DNA of 64,000 bases, from NCBI GenBank assembly GCA_016841525.1, contig JAENYZ010000004.1, positions 1-64,000 on the forward strand. Direction: 5' to 3'. Origin of the DNA: Anaerolineaceae bacterium (GTDB taxonomy: Bacteria; Chloroflexota; Anaerolineae; Anaerolineales; Anaerolineaceae). Position 1 is the stretch's first letter. Each line of letters starts with the position of its first letter. Below are positions 1 to 8,816 of this stretch, piece after piece. The notes under the pieces were generated by a model. That model did not search any database. It saw only the letters and a list, made by a program, of their open reading frames with translations, and was not told the origin of the DNA. Position numbers and translations under genes: made by a program.

Positions 1-151
1 TAGCCGGTGGTTTTTTGTTTCGGGCGTTCCGCCCTCAACCCCCTAAAGGGTTAATGAATCAGGATGCTGGATAAAGAATAAACCAGCATCCTGTATTTTT
101 ACGTAATCCCAAACATCGGCAAGAATCCTAACTTATTACATAAATCACTTC
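1..151. other. Window edge, intergenic
   Basis: I see no gene here. A T-run close to the left edge after CCGGTGG looks like the tail of a terminator whose 5' arm lies outside the window. A clear hairpin follows at 60-93 and is listed separately. The first minus-strand gene ends at 152. Confidence 0.4.
60..99 (+). terminator. Rho-independent terminator
   Basis: An 11-bp perfect stem (CAGGATGCTGG, 60-70, with CCAGCATCCTG, 83-93) has an A-rich 12-nt loop and is followed by TATTTTT. It reads rightward, so it would end a transcript entering from left of the window. It also sits just past the stop of the minus-strand gene at 152-595, but the minus-strand side has no U-run. Confidence 0.75.
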
Positions 152-595
152 CTACGAATGAGAACTGATAATCGCTTCGGCAATTTTTGCTGCATCAGCA
201 ATGAATTGCGGGCACAGTGTGTGAAACAAATTCTGTTCCCGCACCTGCTCCAATTCTTCAGAGTCGCCAATGTCATAACCAAGCAGACCCGGGCAGGTAA
301 TATCACCGTGAAGCTCACGAAAATGAGATTGAAAGTCTTTTGCCATATCATAGCAGGCATACTTCAATTCCCTGTCATAAGTTGAACTGCCTTTTGCCAA
401 GCCAATAGCCATCAAACCCCCGCTAACCGCCCCGCAAACCTGGCCAGCATGTCCCATGCCGCCGCCAAAGGGTGTGGCAATTTTCAAGGCAGTCTCCAAA
501 TCCATGCCGTATCGTTGTGCAAAGGGCGCAAAGACAGACTGTGCACAGTTGAAATGATCTTCAAAATATTTTTGAGCTTCTGATTCCACAGTCAT
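152..595 (-). CDS. C_GCAxxG_C_C family (putative redox) protein
   Basis: This 147-aa protein carries the family signature. There is an N-terminal NCAQSV at about residues 16-21, then a glycine-rich GGGMGHAGQVCGAVSGG block at about 44-60, and single cysteines near residues 81, 101 and 128. Members of the family (Pfam C_GCAxxG_C_C) are small cytoplasmic proteins proposed to bind a metal or cofactor or to do redox chemistry; the reaction is not established. A weak Shine-Dalgarno (GGTGG) lies before the ATG. It lies 42 bp downstream of the ribokinase gene on the same strand and may be co-transcribed with it. The family call is firm; the function is unknown. Confidence 0.85.
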   Translation of the reverse strand: MTVESEAQKYFEDHFNCAQSVFAPFAQRYGMDLETALKIATPFGGGMGHAGQVCGAVSGGLMAIGLAKGSSTYDRELKYACYDMAKDFQSHFRELHGDITCPGLLGYDIGDSEELEQVREQNLFHTLCPQFIADAAKIAEAIISSHS

Positions 596-637
596 TAATC
601 AACCACCGCTATTTTCTTAGTAATTCAAAGGAAAAAT

Positions 638-1549
638 CTAAGCCCTGTTTTGACTCGCCAGCAGATTTTCTACAGCATCTCTCGTCGGCAGCGAAGGTTG
701 AGCACCACGTTTTGTACTTGCCAGGGCACCAGCTGCCATACCATAACTGACGGCTTCTAAAAGCGGTTTCCCCTCGGCTATAGCGACTGCCAGGGCGCCA
801 TTAAAAGCGTCCCCAGCCGCTGTAGTATCAACAGCCGTAATTTCATGGGCAGGTATGTGTTGATCGATCCCTTCAGAAATCAGCCTTGCCCCATTTGCCC
901 CAAGGGTGATAATCAAATTTTTCAAACCCCATTTTTGAATTTTCTCAATACCGTCATTAAGATTTACTTCACCTGTTAAGATCAAAAGCTCATTCTGGTT
1001 CGGCGTCAGGTAATCCACATTTTTCAACAAGGATTTCGGCAGCGGTTGTGCTGGCGCTGGATTTAAAACAACAGGAACGCCATAAGCTTTTGCAAGCTCA
1101 ATCGCTGCCGTCACCGTTTGCAATGGGCATTCAAGTTGAACAAGTAGAAGATCTGTGTCTCGCATGAGTGACCGGGTGTTGCCCACATCCTCAACAGAAA
1201 CGTTTGCGTTTGCACCAGAAGCAACCACGATCATATTTTCGCCATCTGCTGCGACGGATATCATCGCAACACCGGTACGCGATTTTGAATCCTTGATAAC
1301 GTGGGTTGTTTTAATTTTGTCTTCCACCAAGCCCTGTATCAGGGTGTTGCCAAAATCATCATTCCCAACCCTGCCTACCATGGTAACTTCTCCGCCCATG
1401 CGTGCTGCAGCAACAGCCTGGTTTGCACCTTTACCGCCAGGGTATGTTTCAAAATCCCCACCCAATATCGTTTCACCCGGTTTTGGTGAATGGGGTACAC
1501 GAACAACCAGGTCCATATTGATACTGCCCACAACAAGAATTTTTGCCAT
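638..1549 (-). CDS. rbsK: Ribokinase (PfkB family)
   Basis: Ribokinase phosphorylates D-ribose to ribose 5-phosphate for the pentose phosphate pathway. The 303-aa length is normal. The N-terminal VVGSINMDLVV (residues 5-15), the substrate-binding GGKGANQAVAAARMGG (38-53) and the C-terminal PfkB signature DTTAAGDAFNGAL (about 242-254), with its catalytic Asp, are all intact. AAGGAAAGG before the ATG serves as Shine-Dalgarno. No ribose ABC transporter or RbsD is adjacent, so the true sugar could be another pentose or a nucleoside-derived ribose; the fold and kinase activity are secure. Confidence 0.9.
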   Translation of the reverse strand: MAKILVVGSINMDLVVRVPHSPKPGETILGGDFETYPGGKGANQAVAAARMGGEVTMVGRVGNDDFGNTLIQGLVEDKIKTTHVIKDSKSRTGVAMISVAADGENMIVVASGANANVSVEDVGNTRSLMRDTDLLLVQLECPLQTVTAAIELAKAYGVPVVLNPAPAQPLPKSLLKNVDYLTPNQNELLILTGEVNLNDGIEKIQKWGLKNLIITLGANGARLISEGIDQHIPAHEITAVDTTAAGDAFNGALAVAIAEGKPLLEAVSYGMAAGALASTKRGAQPSLPTRDAVENLLASQNRA

Positions 1550-1606
1550 TAGACAAACCTTTCCTTCTGTTTTGAGATTAAGAAAATCTCAATGAAAATT
1601 TCTTTT

Positions 1607-3307
1607 TCACTCTTTCTCATTGTCCTTTGAACCTGCAAAACCACTATCAATATTATCATCAAATTCAATACCCGCCATGGAAGACCCATCCCCTGGCTTA
1701 TCTGTCTTTTTACTTGCATTCATTGCCAATTGATCTTCTTTTGTCATGGCAAAGTCAAGCAAATCGGGTGTTTCCATCTTTCTTGGTTTTTTTGGATCTT
1801 CCACTTTCTGAGGTTGACTGCTTGCCAGCCAAATTGCCATAATAATTCCAAACAAACCCCAAAACAACAGGTAACGGGAATAAGTCATATAGATTAATGG
1901 CCGGTCAAGCTGGCTGAGGGTGTGAATATTATTTGTAGTGACCGAGGTTACCCCTGAAAGCCAAAATTGCGAAAACAACCAGGGCTGGTCAATGGTATAA
2001 ACATTCACACCTAGCCCCTCAGCACGGAAAGCCTGGATATCCTTTTTTAAGATGCCCATATCAACATTGACGATCTCATACTCCAGGCTCAAGAGTTCTT
2101 CTGGACCTGGCAGATTGGTGCTTGAAACACCAATAACGCGTGTCATTTGTGGAGCTTCAGTGAGTAAAGTTTCGAGATTCTGGCGATCAACCAAAAACCA
2201 GATATTTCCATTTACACCTGATTCTTTACATTGTTCAAACACAATATCAAAGATTTCGTCATAATAAGGGTGATCCTCAGGGGGATAGCGCAGATCAAAA
2301 AGGAACACCAAATCCTTTTCAGCCACCAATTCGAGGGTCTGGCTTAATGTGGGGATTTTTTGCCCCTGGTTGATGCTTAATTGCGCCTGCGAAACAAGCC
2401 CCTCATCAATGGAATTATAGGGGTCTTTTTGGATGAACCACAGCCCTGCATTCAGATTGTTAAGCTCATCCATTGAAAAACTGGAAGCGTCATCTGCTGC
2501 CCTTTCTGGATAGACTTCAGCGACATTGGTTGTCCGCAGCAAGGTGCCATCATGCATTAAGAATGGGACGCCATCCTGGCTGATGCGAATATCCGTCTCA
2601 AACCCAAAGGCTTCATAACTGGCAGCAAGATCTGCAGCCGCGAGCGTATTCTCCGGGGCGAGCATTGATGCACCCCTGTGGGCGATCAAAGCAGGCTTTG
2701 CAGGGAGATCGCCCTGGTACGCCCAATTCGGTGGATTCAAGGCAGGCAGTAACCACAAACCGACAAGCAGCACCAGCGCGAATCCAATACCAAGCATCCT
2801 GAGCCAGCGATTTTGAGCCAGCAACGCTCTACCTCGGAATAATAGGATCAACTTTCTTAATCCAATCGCTGCAATCAGGAACAACAGTGGATCCGTCCCC
2901 AGTCGAACCAGGTTCATCAGTAGATTGATCACCCCACGCTGACTTGGGTTTTCTTTGAGCATCAGAAAAAATGTGCTGTAAAACAAAACCAGGAAGAAAA
3001 TAAAAACGCCAAAATAAATCCAATTGATGCTGTCATGGTCATATGATGCTTTCTTACCAGTCAGCCTCAGGCGAAGAAAACGCAACAAGCTCCAGATACC
3101 AATTAAGCTTGACAGGACCATCAGGATGACGGTGTACGGCAGACTCAACCCTGTGAAATTTGCGATAAATTGATCAACATCCGACCTGAGATTGCCGATA
3201 GAAAACCAGTAAGCCAAAAAAAATATGCAGTGGAGAAAAAGTATTAAAGCAAGAAATTTTTGCAATCTGAACTTGAAAGATTTTTTTGTTTTTTCATCAT
3301 TGATCAT
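1607..3307 (-). CDS. Membrane-anchored glycerophosphodiester phosphodiesterase
   Basis: The protein is predicted to hydrolyse glycerophosphodiesters to glycerol 3-phosphate and an alcohol. It is 566 aa from the chosen ATG. About five transmembrane helices fill residues 15-200. A GDPD TIM barrel follows, with the catalytic HRGA..PENT motif near residue 205 and the metal/acid-base motif ETDI..D.....MHD near 230-245. One more helix lies near 485-505, then a charged 70-residue tail. Membrane GDPDs of this layout are known in Firmicutes. The start is uncertain: GTG 3325, ATG 3322 and ATG 3307 are in frame, and 3307 is preferred because GGAG lies 9 nt upstream. It is divergent from the SulP gene. 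Confidence 0.85.
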   Translation of the reverse strand: MINDEKTKKSFKFRLQKFLALILFLHCIFFLAYWFSIGNLRSDVDQFIANFTGLSLPYTVILMVLSSLIGIWSLLRFLRLRLTGKKASYDHDSINWIYFGVFIFFLVLFYSTFFLMLKENPSQRGVINLLMNLVRLGTDPLLFLIAAIGLRKLILLFRGRALLAQNRWLRMLGIGFALVLLVGLWLLPALNPPNWAYQGDLPAKPALIAHRGASMLAPENTLAAADLAASYEAFGFETDIRISQDGVPFLMHDGTLLRTTNVAEVYPERAADDASSFSMDELNNLNAGLWFIQKDPYNSIDEGLVSQAQLSINQGQKIPTLSQTLELVAEKDLVFLFDLRYPPEDHPYYDEIFDIVFEQCKESGVNGNIWFLVDRQNLETLLTEAPQMTRVIGVSSTNLPGPEELLSLEYEIVNVDMGILKKDIQAFRAEGLGVNVYTIDQPWLFSQFWLSGVTSVTTNNIHTLSQLDRPLIYMTYSRYLLFWGLFGIIMAIWLASSQPQKVEDPKKPRKMETPDLLDFAMTKEDQLAMNASKKTDKPGDGSSMAGIEFDDNIDSGFAGSKDNEKE

Positions 3308-3461
3308 ACCTGCCAACTCCATCACTTCTTCCGGTGCTTATATTCATTATAGTCATAAATTCAAATTTTCAGAGCTAATTTTACACAAAGATAGTGAGAT
3401 TCAAAAATCGACACAGGAACCCAATCCAGGATGGTAAAATAAACTTATCATTGACTAACAA

Positions 3462-3467
3462 TAAGAT
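3462..3467 (+). promoter_or_regulatory. -10 box of a candidate leaderless promoter (SulP gene)
   Basis: TAAGAT ends 6 nt before the ATG at 3474 and no Shine-Dalgarno precedes the ATG. Transcription would then start at or next to the start codon. The -35 region is weak. This is one of six similar cases in the window. Confidence 0.35.
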
Positions 3468-3473
3468 TCCTGA

Positions 3474-5165
3474 ATGGATAAATTTAAAAGACAAGTCACA
3501 CGCTACCTTCGAGGAAAATTTCGATCAGACCTGACAGCCGGGTTGACTGTTGCCATGGTTGTCATTCCCCAATCCATGGCATATGCTGCCATCGCGGGGG
3601 TTAACCCCATTTATGGCTTATTCACTGCCATTATTCCCACGATTATTGGTGCGCTTTTTGGCAGTTTTCCATTTCTAGTCACCGGACCTACCAATCCAAC
3701 AGCTCTGGTTACTGCCAGCGTCTTATTGGCTTACGCAAACCGCGCAGACTACCTGGAACTTGTTCTTGCCCTGGCGATCCTGGCAGGGCTTTTCAAACTT
3801 GTCCTGGGGTTATTAAAATTAGGATCCATTACCCGCTACATATCGAACTCCGTACTGGTTGGTTTTCTTTCTGCAGCTGGCATTTTGATTATTGCAGGAC
3901 AATTAGGAAACCTCACCGGTATATCACTGCCAAAATCAGGGGGATTATGGACAATTATATCCAGCCTGGTGAAAAGCTTTTCAGAAATCAACCTCCTCTC
4001 CCTGTTAATTGGCATCGCCAGCATCATACTCATGCTGCTGATCCGATCAATCAAACGAAAATTACCAGCAGCCCTTATAACAATCATGCTCACAAGCCTG
4101 CTGGTTTACTCAACAGGTTGGCGCGAGAGCGGCGTCAGCCTGGTGACAGATTATGGATTGCCAGAAAAACTCGGCTTGACTTTTCATATCCCCGACATTA
4201 CCCTGGGTGAATTTTTCTCATTAGGAATATCCGGTGCAGCAGTTGCCGTGTTTGGCTTGATGGAAGCCGTATCCATTGCCAAATCGATGAGCCAGATGAC
4301 CGGTGATCGACTTGATCCTTCAAAAGAGATGATAGGACAGGGACTCGCCTCCTTTGTGGGCGGTTTCTTCTATTGCATGCCTTCCTCCGGCTCACCTTCG
4401 AGAACTGTCATCAATATTGTCAACGGTGCTAAGACACGGTTTGCCTCCATCTTCTCTGGATTAAGTGTATTAATTTTTCTTTTATTGTTTGCCAGGTTGA
4501 TTGGTTATATCCCTGTTCCTGCTTTGGCTGCAATTGTGATCATTTCATCAGCAGGGTTGATAAATTTCGACCTGATCAAGCTCACCTGGCAAAGCCGCGT
4601 CAACAGCCGAATCGTGATGATAATCACCTTTGTCTCGTCGCTGGTTCTTCCCCTGGAATATGCTATCTATTTGGGGGTTGTATCAACAATACTGATATAC
4701 CTGGGTGAAAGCGGCCAGGTAAAGATGAATTACATACTCGAAGATGAAAACGGCCAATTCATCGAACTACCCTTGAATAGTATTGAAAAGCAAAACCCAA
4801 AAATCGCGATATTAAATGTTGAAGGTGATTTGTATTTTGCTGCGATTGAAGGCTTGCAGGATCAGGTAGAACGCGTCTTAAATACGGAGATACAGGTTTT
4901 GATTCTGCGTTTTCGCCGCACACATTTGCTGGCAAGCACAGGCATTATCGCGCTCAATCAAATCATCCGAACAGCGAAAGAACAGGATGTAGATATCCTG
5001 TTTTGCGGCATTCAAGAAGAAATCCGGGAACCGCTCGAAGCTGCTGGCGTTATAAGGACCATCGGACCTTCACGAACCTTTACTGCCAGTGATGTCATAT
5101 TTGATTCAACGCAGCGCGCACTAGAAAAAGCGAAAGAAATTTTAGAAGAAAAAGAAGCATCTTAA
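3474..5165 (+). CDS. SulP family anion transporter with STAS domain
   Basis: This 563-aa inner-membrane protein belongs to the SulP/SLC26 family (sulfate, bicarbonate or other anion transport). The N-terminus has the family signature: DLTAGLTVAMVVIPQSMAYA at about residues 19-38 and a GLFTAIIP block at about 48-55. Roughly ten to twelve hydrophobic segments run to residue 410. The cytoplasmic STAS domain occupies about 430-545 (ILNVEGDLYFAAIEGLQDQV ... LILRFRRTHLLASTGI). The substrate cannot be read from sequence, and no sulfate-assimilation or carbonic-anhydrase gene is nearby. No Shine-Dalgarno is visible, and the -10-like box 6 nt upstream suggests a leaderless transcript. Confidence 0.9.
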   Translation: MDKFKRQVTRYLRGKFRSDLTAGLTVAMVVIPQSMAYAAIAGVNPIYGLFTAIIPTIIGALFGSFPFLVTGPTNPTALVTASVLLAYANRADYLELVLALAILAGLFKLVLGLLKLGSITRYISNSVLVGFLSAAGILIIAGQLGNLTGISLPKSGGLWTIISSLVKSFSEINLLSLLIGIASIILMLLIRSIKRKLPAALITIMLTSLLVYSTGWRESGVSLVTDYGLPEKLGLTFHIPDITLGEFFSLGISGAAVAVFGLMEAVSIAKSMSQMTGDRLDPSKEMIGQGLASFVGGFFYCMPSSGSPSRTVINIVNGAKTRFASIFSGLSVLIFLLLFARLIGYIPVPALAAIVIISSAGLINFDLIKLTWQSRVNSRIVMIITFVSSLVLPLEYAIYLGVVSTILIYLGESGQVKMNYILEDENGQFIELPLNSIEKQNPKIAILNVEGDLYFAAIEGLQDQVERVLNTEIQVLILRFRRTHLLASTGIIALNQIIRTAKEQDVDILFCGIQEEIREPLEAAGVIRTIGPSRTFTASDVIFDSTQRALEKAKEILEEKEAS

Positions 5166-5212
5166 AACTGCCAAATAAACCTGAATAATGAAGATCAATC
5201 ATTGGCGCTTGA

Positions 5213-6382
5213 TCAAACTTTCGAATACACAATTTCCCCATTGACCATGGTCAAATAAACATCAAGCTCATCATCAACAGCGATTAAATCCGCCTTCTTA
5301 CCAGGTTCTAGGCTCCCGCCCTTAACGTCCTCAACAATTACGCGAGCTGGATTGATTGAAGCCATCTTGACGGCATCCTGCAATGAAACACCAACATCTT
5401 TGTGCATATTTTTTACACATTGATTCAACAATGCCGTGCTGCCGGCAATTGTCCCATCCGCCTGGGTGGCTTTGCCGCCAGAAACATTAACCGGTGCGCC
5501 AAGGAGCTGGTAGTTACCATCAGGGAGACCCGCGGCTTCCATGGCATCAGTAACCAGCACAACCCAATCTACACCAATACATCGCACTAAAACCTTCATT
5601 GCGGCAGGATGCACATGAATCAAATCTGCGATGAGCTCCGCTGTAATTTCATCGGACCCCATCACTGCACCAACGACGCCTGGTCTTCGGTGATGAAGCC
5701 CGGTTTGGGCATTAAAGGTATGCGTCACGTGATTCCAATAAGTCTCCAGGGCAGCACTTGCAGTCTCATAATCAGCATTGCTGTGCCCAATTGCTACAGA
5801 AACGCCTGCGTCGCGGAATAATTTCGCAACGTCCTGTGCACCAGGAAGCTCGGGTGCAATCGTGATCTGTTTAATCCACTTCCCACCTGCATCTAAATAC
5901 ATTTCCGCCTCTTCCAAACCCGGGTTATGAATCCAATCCGGGTTTTGCGCGCCTTTTTTCGCGATGTTCATAAATGGCCCTTCCAGGTGGATCCCCAATC
6001 CCTGCGCACCCGGCAAACTTGCTTCAAATTCCACCGAAAGTGAACGAATAATGGCTGTGAGTGATTCGGGGTTGGGTCCTGTGACAGTGGTCAAAAAACC
6101 AGTCACGCCGTACTGAACGATCCAATTTGAGTAAGTTTGTAAATCCTCTTGAAGGGTCTCAAGATTGCCAAAAGTAATGCCCTTTCCCCCATGAACATGA
6201 ATGTCGATCAAACCTGGCAAAATGGTCAGTTTACCCAAGTCCAACCGCTCGCCAGCAGTTGACGGTGCCAAATCTTTTGGTCCAACATAAGCAATCTTTC
6301 CATTATCCCCGACAATGACAGCCCCATTGTTAATGACCTCACCGGGCGTGAGTACTTTTGCACCTTCAATGATTTTTGCCAA
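5213..6382 (-). CDS. nagA: N-acetylglucosamine-6-phosphate deacetylase
   Basis: The enzyme deacetylates GlcNAc-6-phosphate to glucosamine-6-phosphate in amino-sugar and cell-wall recycling. Amidohydrolase motifs are complete: HVHGGKGITF (metal site), HLEGPF with the metal-ligand Glu, GHSNADY, THTFNAQTGLHHRRPG and the catalytic Asp in LVTDAMEAAG. The start is placed at TTG 6382 (389 aa) because AGGAGA at 6389-6394 lies 6 nt upstream. The in-frame ATG at 6400 overlaps that Shine-Dalgarno and would add six residues. It converges on the SulP gene, with 47 bp between stops. nagB is not in the window. Confidence 0.9.
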   Translation of the reverse strand: MAKIIEGAKVLTPGEVINNGAVIVGDNGKIAYVGPKDLAPSTAGERLDLGKLTILPGLIDIHVHGGKGITFGNLETLQEDLQTYSNWIVQYGVTGFLTTVTGPNPESLTAIIRSLSVEFEASLPGAQGLGIHLEGPFMNIAKKGAQNPDWIHNPGLEEAEMYLDAGGKWIKQITIAPELPGAQDVAKLFRDAGVSVAIGHSNADYETASAALETYWNHVTHTFNAQTGLHHRRPGVVGAVMGSDEITAELIADLIHVHPAAMKVLVRCIGVDWVVLVTDAMEAAGLPDGNYQLLGAPVNVSGGKATQADGTIAGSTALLNQCVKNMHKDVGVSLQDAVKMASINPARVIVEDVKGGSLEPGKKADLIAVDDELDVYLTMVNGEIVYSKV

Positions 6383-6540
6383 AATAAGTCTCCTATACAT
6401 CCAAATATTACCATTTTCACTTTACCAAATTATAAACATTTTATCCACCTGGAAATATTGTCTACAGACACATCCCAAGGCAATTGCAAAGTCGGTGTAC
6501 TTATTCAATCCATTCTAAAATCCAAATTTTGAAGGCACTG

Positions 6541-6773
6541 AAGCCTTCCCCTGGAGGGGAAGGTGGCGCATAGCATCGGATGAGGTGTTTCTTATTATAT
6601 TCAATAGATAATTTGGCGTTGTTGTTGTGCTATCAATATTATATTTTTACTCCCGTTATTCTGAACAGATCAAAATTGAGTGATATTCCCCTTTTTTCAC
6701 CTCATCAGTCTGCTTCGCAGACAGCTTCCCCTCCACACCTAAAGGTGTTCCGTTGCGCTCCAGGGGAAGCCTT
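6541..6773. repeat. MITE-like element with imperfect terminal inverted repeats
   Basis: The left arm 6541-6587 begins AAGCCTTCCCCTGGA and ends GGATGAGGTG. The right arm 6698-6773, read on the other strand, begins AAGGCTTCCCCTGGA and ends TGATGAGGTG, with about 28 extra bases inside it. Each arm is itself partly palindromic (CTTCCCC/GGGGAAG; GTCTGCTTCGCAGAC). The 110-bp core is AT-rich and non-coding. Confidence 0.7.
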
Positions 6774-6989
6774 TAAATCGCGCCAAATTTGCTTATTTAA
6801 AGGAAAATTGTGTGTAAAAAATGATTTGTATGTCCAAATTTAAAATGTAAATAATTAAGGAGGAAATGGGTTGGAAGATAAAATATTCAGCGGTTTCCTT
6901 AACTTTATTTTGAAAATGAATTATTTTTTAGACTTTGCTATTGCCCTGAAACACATCCGAAAACTTTATTAAAGAAATACCCCCTGCGG

Positions 6990-6995
6990 TATAAT
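6990..6995 (+). promoter_or_regulatory. -10 box of a candidate leaderless promoter (BaiN-like gene)
   Basis: A perfect TATAAT ends 7 nt before the ATG at 7003, with no Shine-Dalgarno in the CTAAGCC between. The expected transcription start coincides with the start codon. No clear -35 box is present at 16-18 nt. Confidence 0.5.
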
Positions 6996-7002
6996 CTAAG
7001 CC

Positions 7003-8229
7003 ATGGAAATTGCAGTGATTGGTGCCGGCGCCTCTGGATTAATGGCAGCTTTGCATGCAGCCTGGGAAGGTGCATCTGTAACCCTATTTGAGCGGAATAC
7101 CTCTTTAGGGCGCAAATTACTGGTCACTGGGAGCGGACGGTGCAACCTGACCAACGATGAGGTTGGGACAAACCCATACACCTGCGATGATCCTGCATGG
7201 TTAAAGGCGGTTCTTGACCATTTCGGTGTGCCAGAACTCCTTGAAACCTTACAGAAAATTGGCATCCCTACTTACAAAACCTGGGATGGTTGGTACTATC
7301 CCCTATCGAATTCTGCACACTCCGTTGTAGATGCCTTGGCACATGCAGTCCAATCGTCTGGCATAAAGATTCAATCTGCAAGCCATGTGGTTGACATTGC
7401 CCTTGCGAGTGATGGATTTCTCGTTTCATTCATTTTCAATAACAACCCGCACCAGAGGAATTTTGAAAAGATCATCGTGTCTGCTGGCGGGAAAGCCTAC
7501 CCCACACTTGGGACAAAGGGGGAGTTGTATCCGATCATTGCAAATCTCGGGCACACGATCAATCCAATCAAACCCGCGCTTGCCCCTGTCCTTGCAGAAC
7601 TGGGCGAACTCAAACAGCTCAAAGGGGTGCGGTTAGACCTCGGAACCGCGCTTTTTCAAGGTGCTGAACGGATTGCATCCACAGCAGGAAATATGATCTT
7701 CACAGAATGGGGCTTGAACGGTCCGGCTGTAATGGACCTAAGCCACCACATACCTGATCCTCCCGGGAATTCAATCGCCCTCTCACTCAACCTGCTACAT
7801 TTCGTTGAAGATGAATTCAATGCACTTCTTTCGCAAAATCGCCAAAAACAATTCCCAATTTCACTACTTCTAAGCGCTTTCTTTCCGCCGAAAGTCGTTC
7901 AGACCTATACGAATTTGGCGAGCATCCCGGAAGACAAGCCTCTAAACGAGATCAGCGATCAAAGCCTGAATAAGCTGATCAACACGCTCAAAGACACCAG
8001 CTTGAAGGTCAAAGGCGTAAGGGGTTATAAATACTGCCAGGCGTCAACAGGGGGGGTGCCGGTTCATGAAGTTAACCCTAACAGCCTTGAATCCCGTATG
8101 CACAAAGGCATGCATTTCACGGGTGAAATTTTAGATGTCGTCGGACCTTGCGGTGGGTACAACTTGCACTTCGCCTTTGCAAGCGGAGCCATTGCCGGCC
8201 AGTCAGCAAGTAAAACAGAAAGTCAATAA
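7003..8229 (+). CDS. HI0933/BaiN-type NAD(P)/FAD-dependent oxidoreductase
   Basis: This 408-aa cytoplasmic flavoprotein has the FAD-binding Rossmann motif IGAGASGLMAA at residues 5-15, an acidic end to strand 2 (LFERN) and the family signature GRKLLVTGSGRCNLTN at about 37-52. The C-terminal GG.......GEILDVVGPCGGYN block closes the FAD site. The family includes BaiN, proposed in bile-acid dehydroxylation, and many members of unknown substrate; I do not infer bile-acid metabolism here. Translation probably starts on a leaderless mRNA. The gene is followed after 20 bp by a small membrane protein gene and probably heads that transcript. Confidence 0.88.
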   Translation: MEIAVIGAGASGLMAALHAAWEGASVTLFERNTSLGRKLLVTGSGRCNLTNDEVGTNPYTCDDPAWLKAVLDHFGVPELLETLQKIGIPTYKTWDGWYYPLSNSAHSVVDALAHAVQSSGIKIQSASHVVDIALASDGFLVSFIFNNNPHQRNFEKIIVSAGGKAYPTLGTKGELYPIIANLGHTINPIKPALAPVLAELGELKQLKGVRLDLGTALFQGAERIASTAGNMIFTEWGLNGPAVMDLSHHIPDPPGNSIALSLNLLHFVEDEFNALLSQNRQKQFPISLLLSAFFPPKVVQTYTNLASIPEDKPLNEISDQSLNKLINTLKDTSLKVKGVRGYKYCQASTGGVPVHEVNPNSLESRMHKGMHFTGEILDVVGPCGGYNLHFAFASGAIAGQSASKTESQ

Positions 8230-8249
8230 AAAATAAAACTGGAGATACT

Positions 8250-8774
8250 ATGTCAGAGACAAAGAAAAAACGGATGGATATGCTGCTTTTACTGCCAACG
8301 GGGCTCTTGCTTTTGGAAGGTATCATCGTCGTTATATTGTTAGCGACAGGTTACGAAATCAAGGAATCATTCTTGTATTTTCTGCTCCTCTTAGCTGCTT
8401 TCTTAATCTTTCAGATAGGTCGCCAGATATCAAGGCGATTACGCGTTCAAAAATCGGTCGGTAAGGTCGAGGACGGCAAAGCACTTGTGGACAAGGGGCA
8501 ACCTTTTGAAGCTATCAAATTATGGAAGGAACTATTGCTCAGCCTGCCCAGGGATAAATACCTGGCAGTCTTGGACATGCTTGAAGAAACTTATGAGAAT
8601 GAAAACCTGGCTGCAGGTGTTCAGCAAATCAAAGCTATCAAAAACGAGTCCCTCAATTTCTTTGAGATGACAAAAAATCCCCAACGGGCAACCACTGATG
8701 ATCGGAAAGCATGGCAGACCAAAGCCATGGAATTGAGAAATATGGTTAAAGGACTGCCAACAGAGGCTGATTAA
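8250..8774 (+). CDS. Membrane protein with TPR-like soluble tail, unknown
   Basis: I do not recognise a named family. The 174-aa protein has two transmembrane helices (about residues 10-30 and 36-55). A basic stretch, RQISRRLR, is followed by a soluble helical region of about 110 residues. In that region, GKALVDKGQPFEAIKLWKEL looks like one TPR-type helical pair. It lies 20 bp after the flavoprotein and 42 bp before another membrane-anchored unknown, so the three are probably one transcript. A scaffolding or assembly role is possible but unsupported. Confidence 0.7.
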   Translation: MSETKKKRMDMLLLLPTGLLLLEGIIVVILLATGYEIKESFLYFLLLLAAFLIFQIGRQISRRLRVQKSVGKVEDGKALVDKGQPFEAIKLWKELLLSLPRDKYLAVLDMLEETYENENLAAGVQQIKAIKNESLNFFEMTKNPQRATTDDRKAWQTKAMELRNMVKGLPTEAD

Positions 8775-8816
8775 AATCTAACAGATGCCCTGAATGAAGA
8801 TTGACGGAGTAATACA

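Larger units (their letters stand above)
6383..7002. other. 600-bp intergenic region between nagA and BaiN-like gene
   Basis: There is no convincing gene. The region holds a MITE-like inverted repeat (6541-6773), then AT-rich DNA, and ends in a TATAAT box directly ahead of the next ATG. A 15-codon frame from ATG 6866 follows AAGGAGG, but with only 2 nt spacing. Confidence 0.6.

Noticed and set aside
1155-1595. 146-codon plus-strand frame
   Set aside because: It is antisense to rbsK, with no Shine-Dalgarno and a composition typical of a shadow frame.
6866-6913. Short ORF MGWKIKYSAVSLTLF after AAGGAGG
   Set aside because: The Shine-Dalgarno lies only 2 nt from the ATG, the product is 15 residues, and nothing supports conservation.
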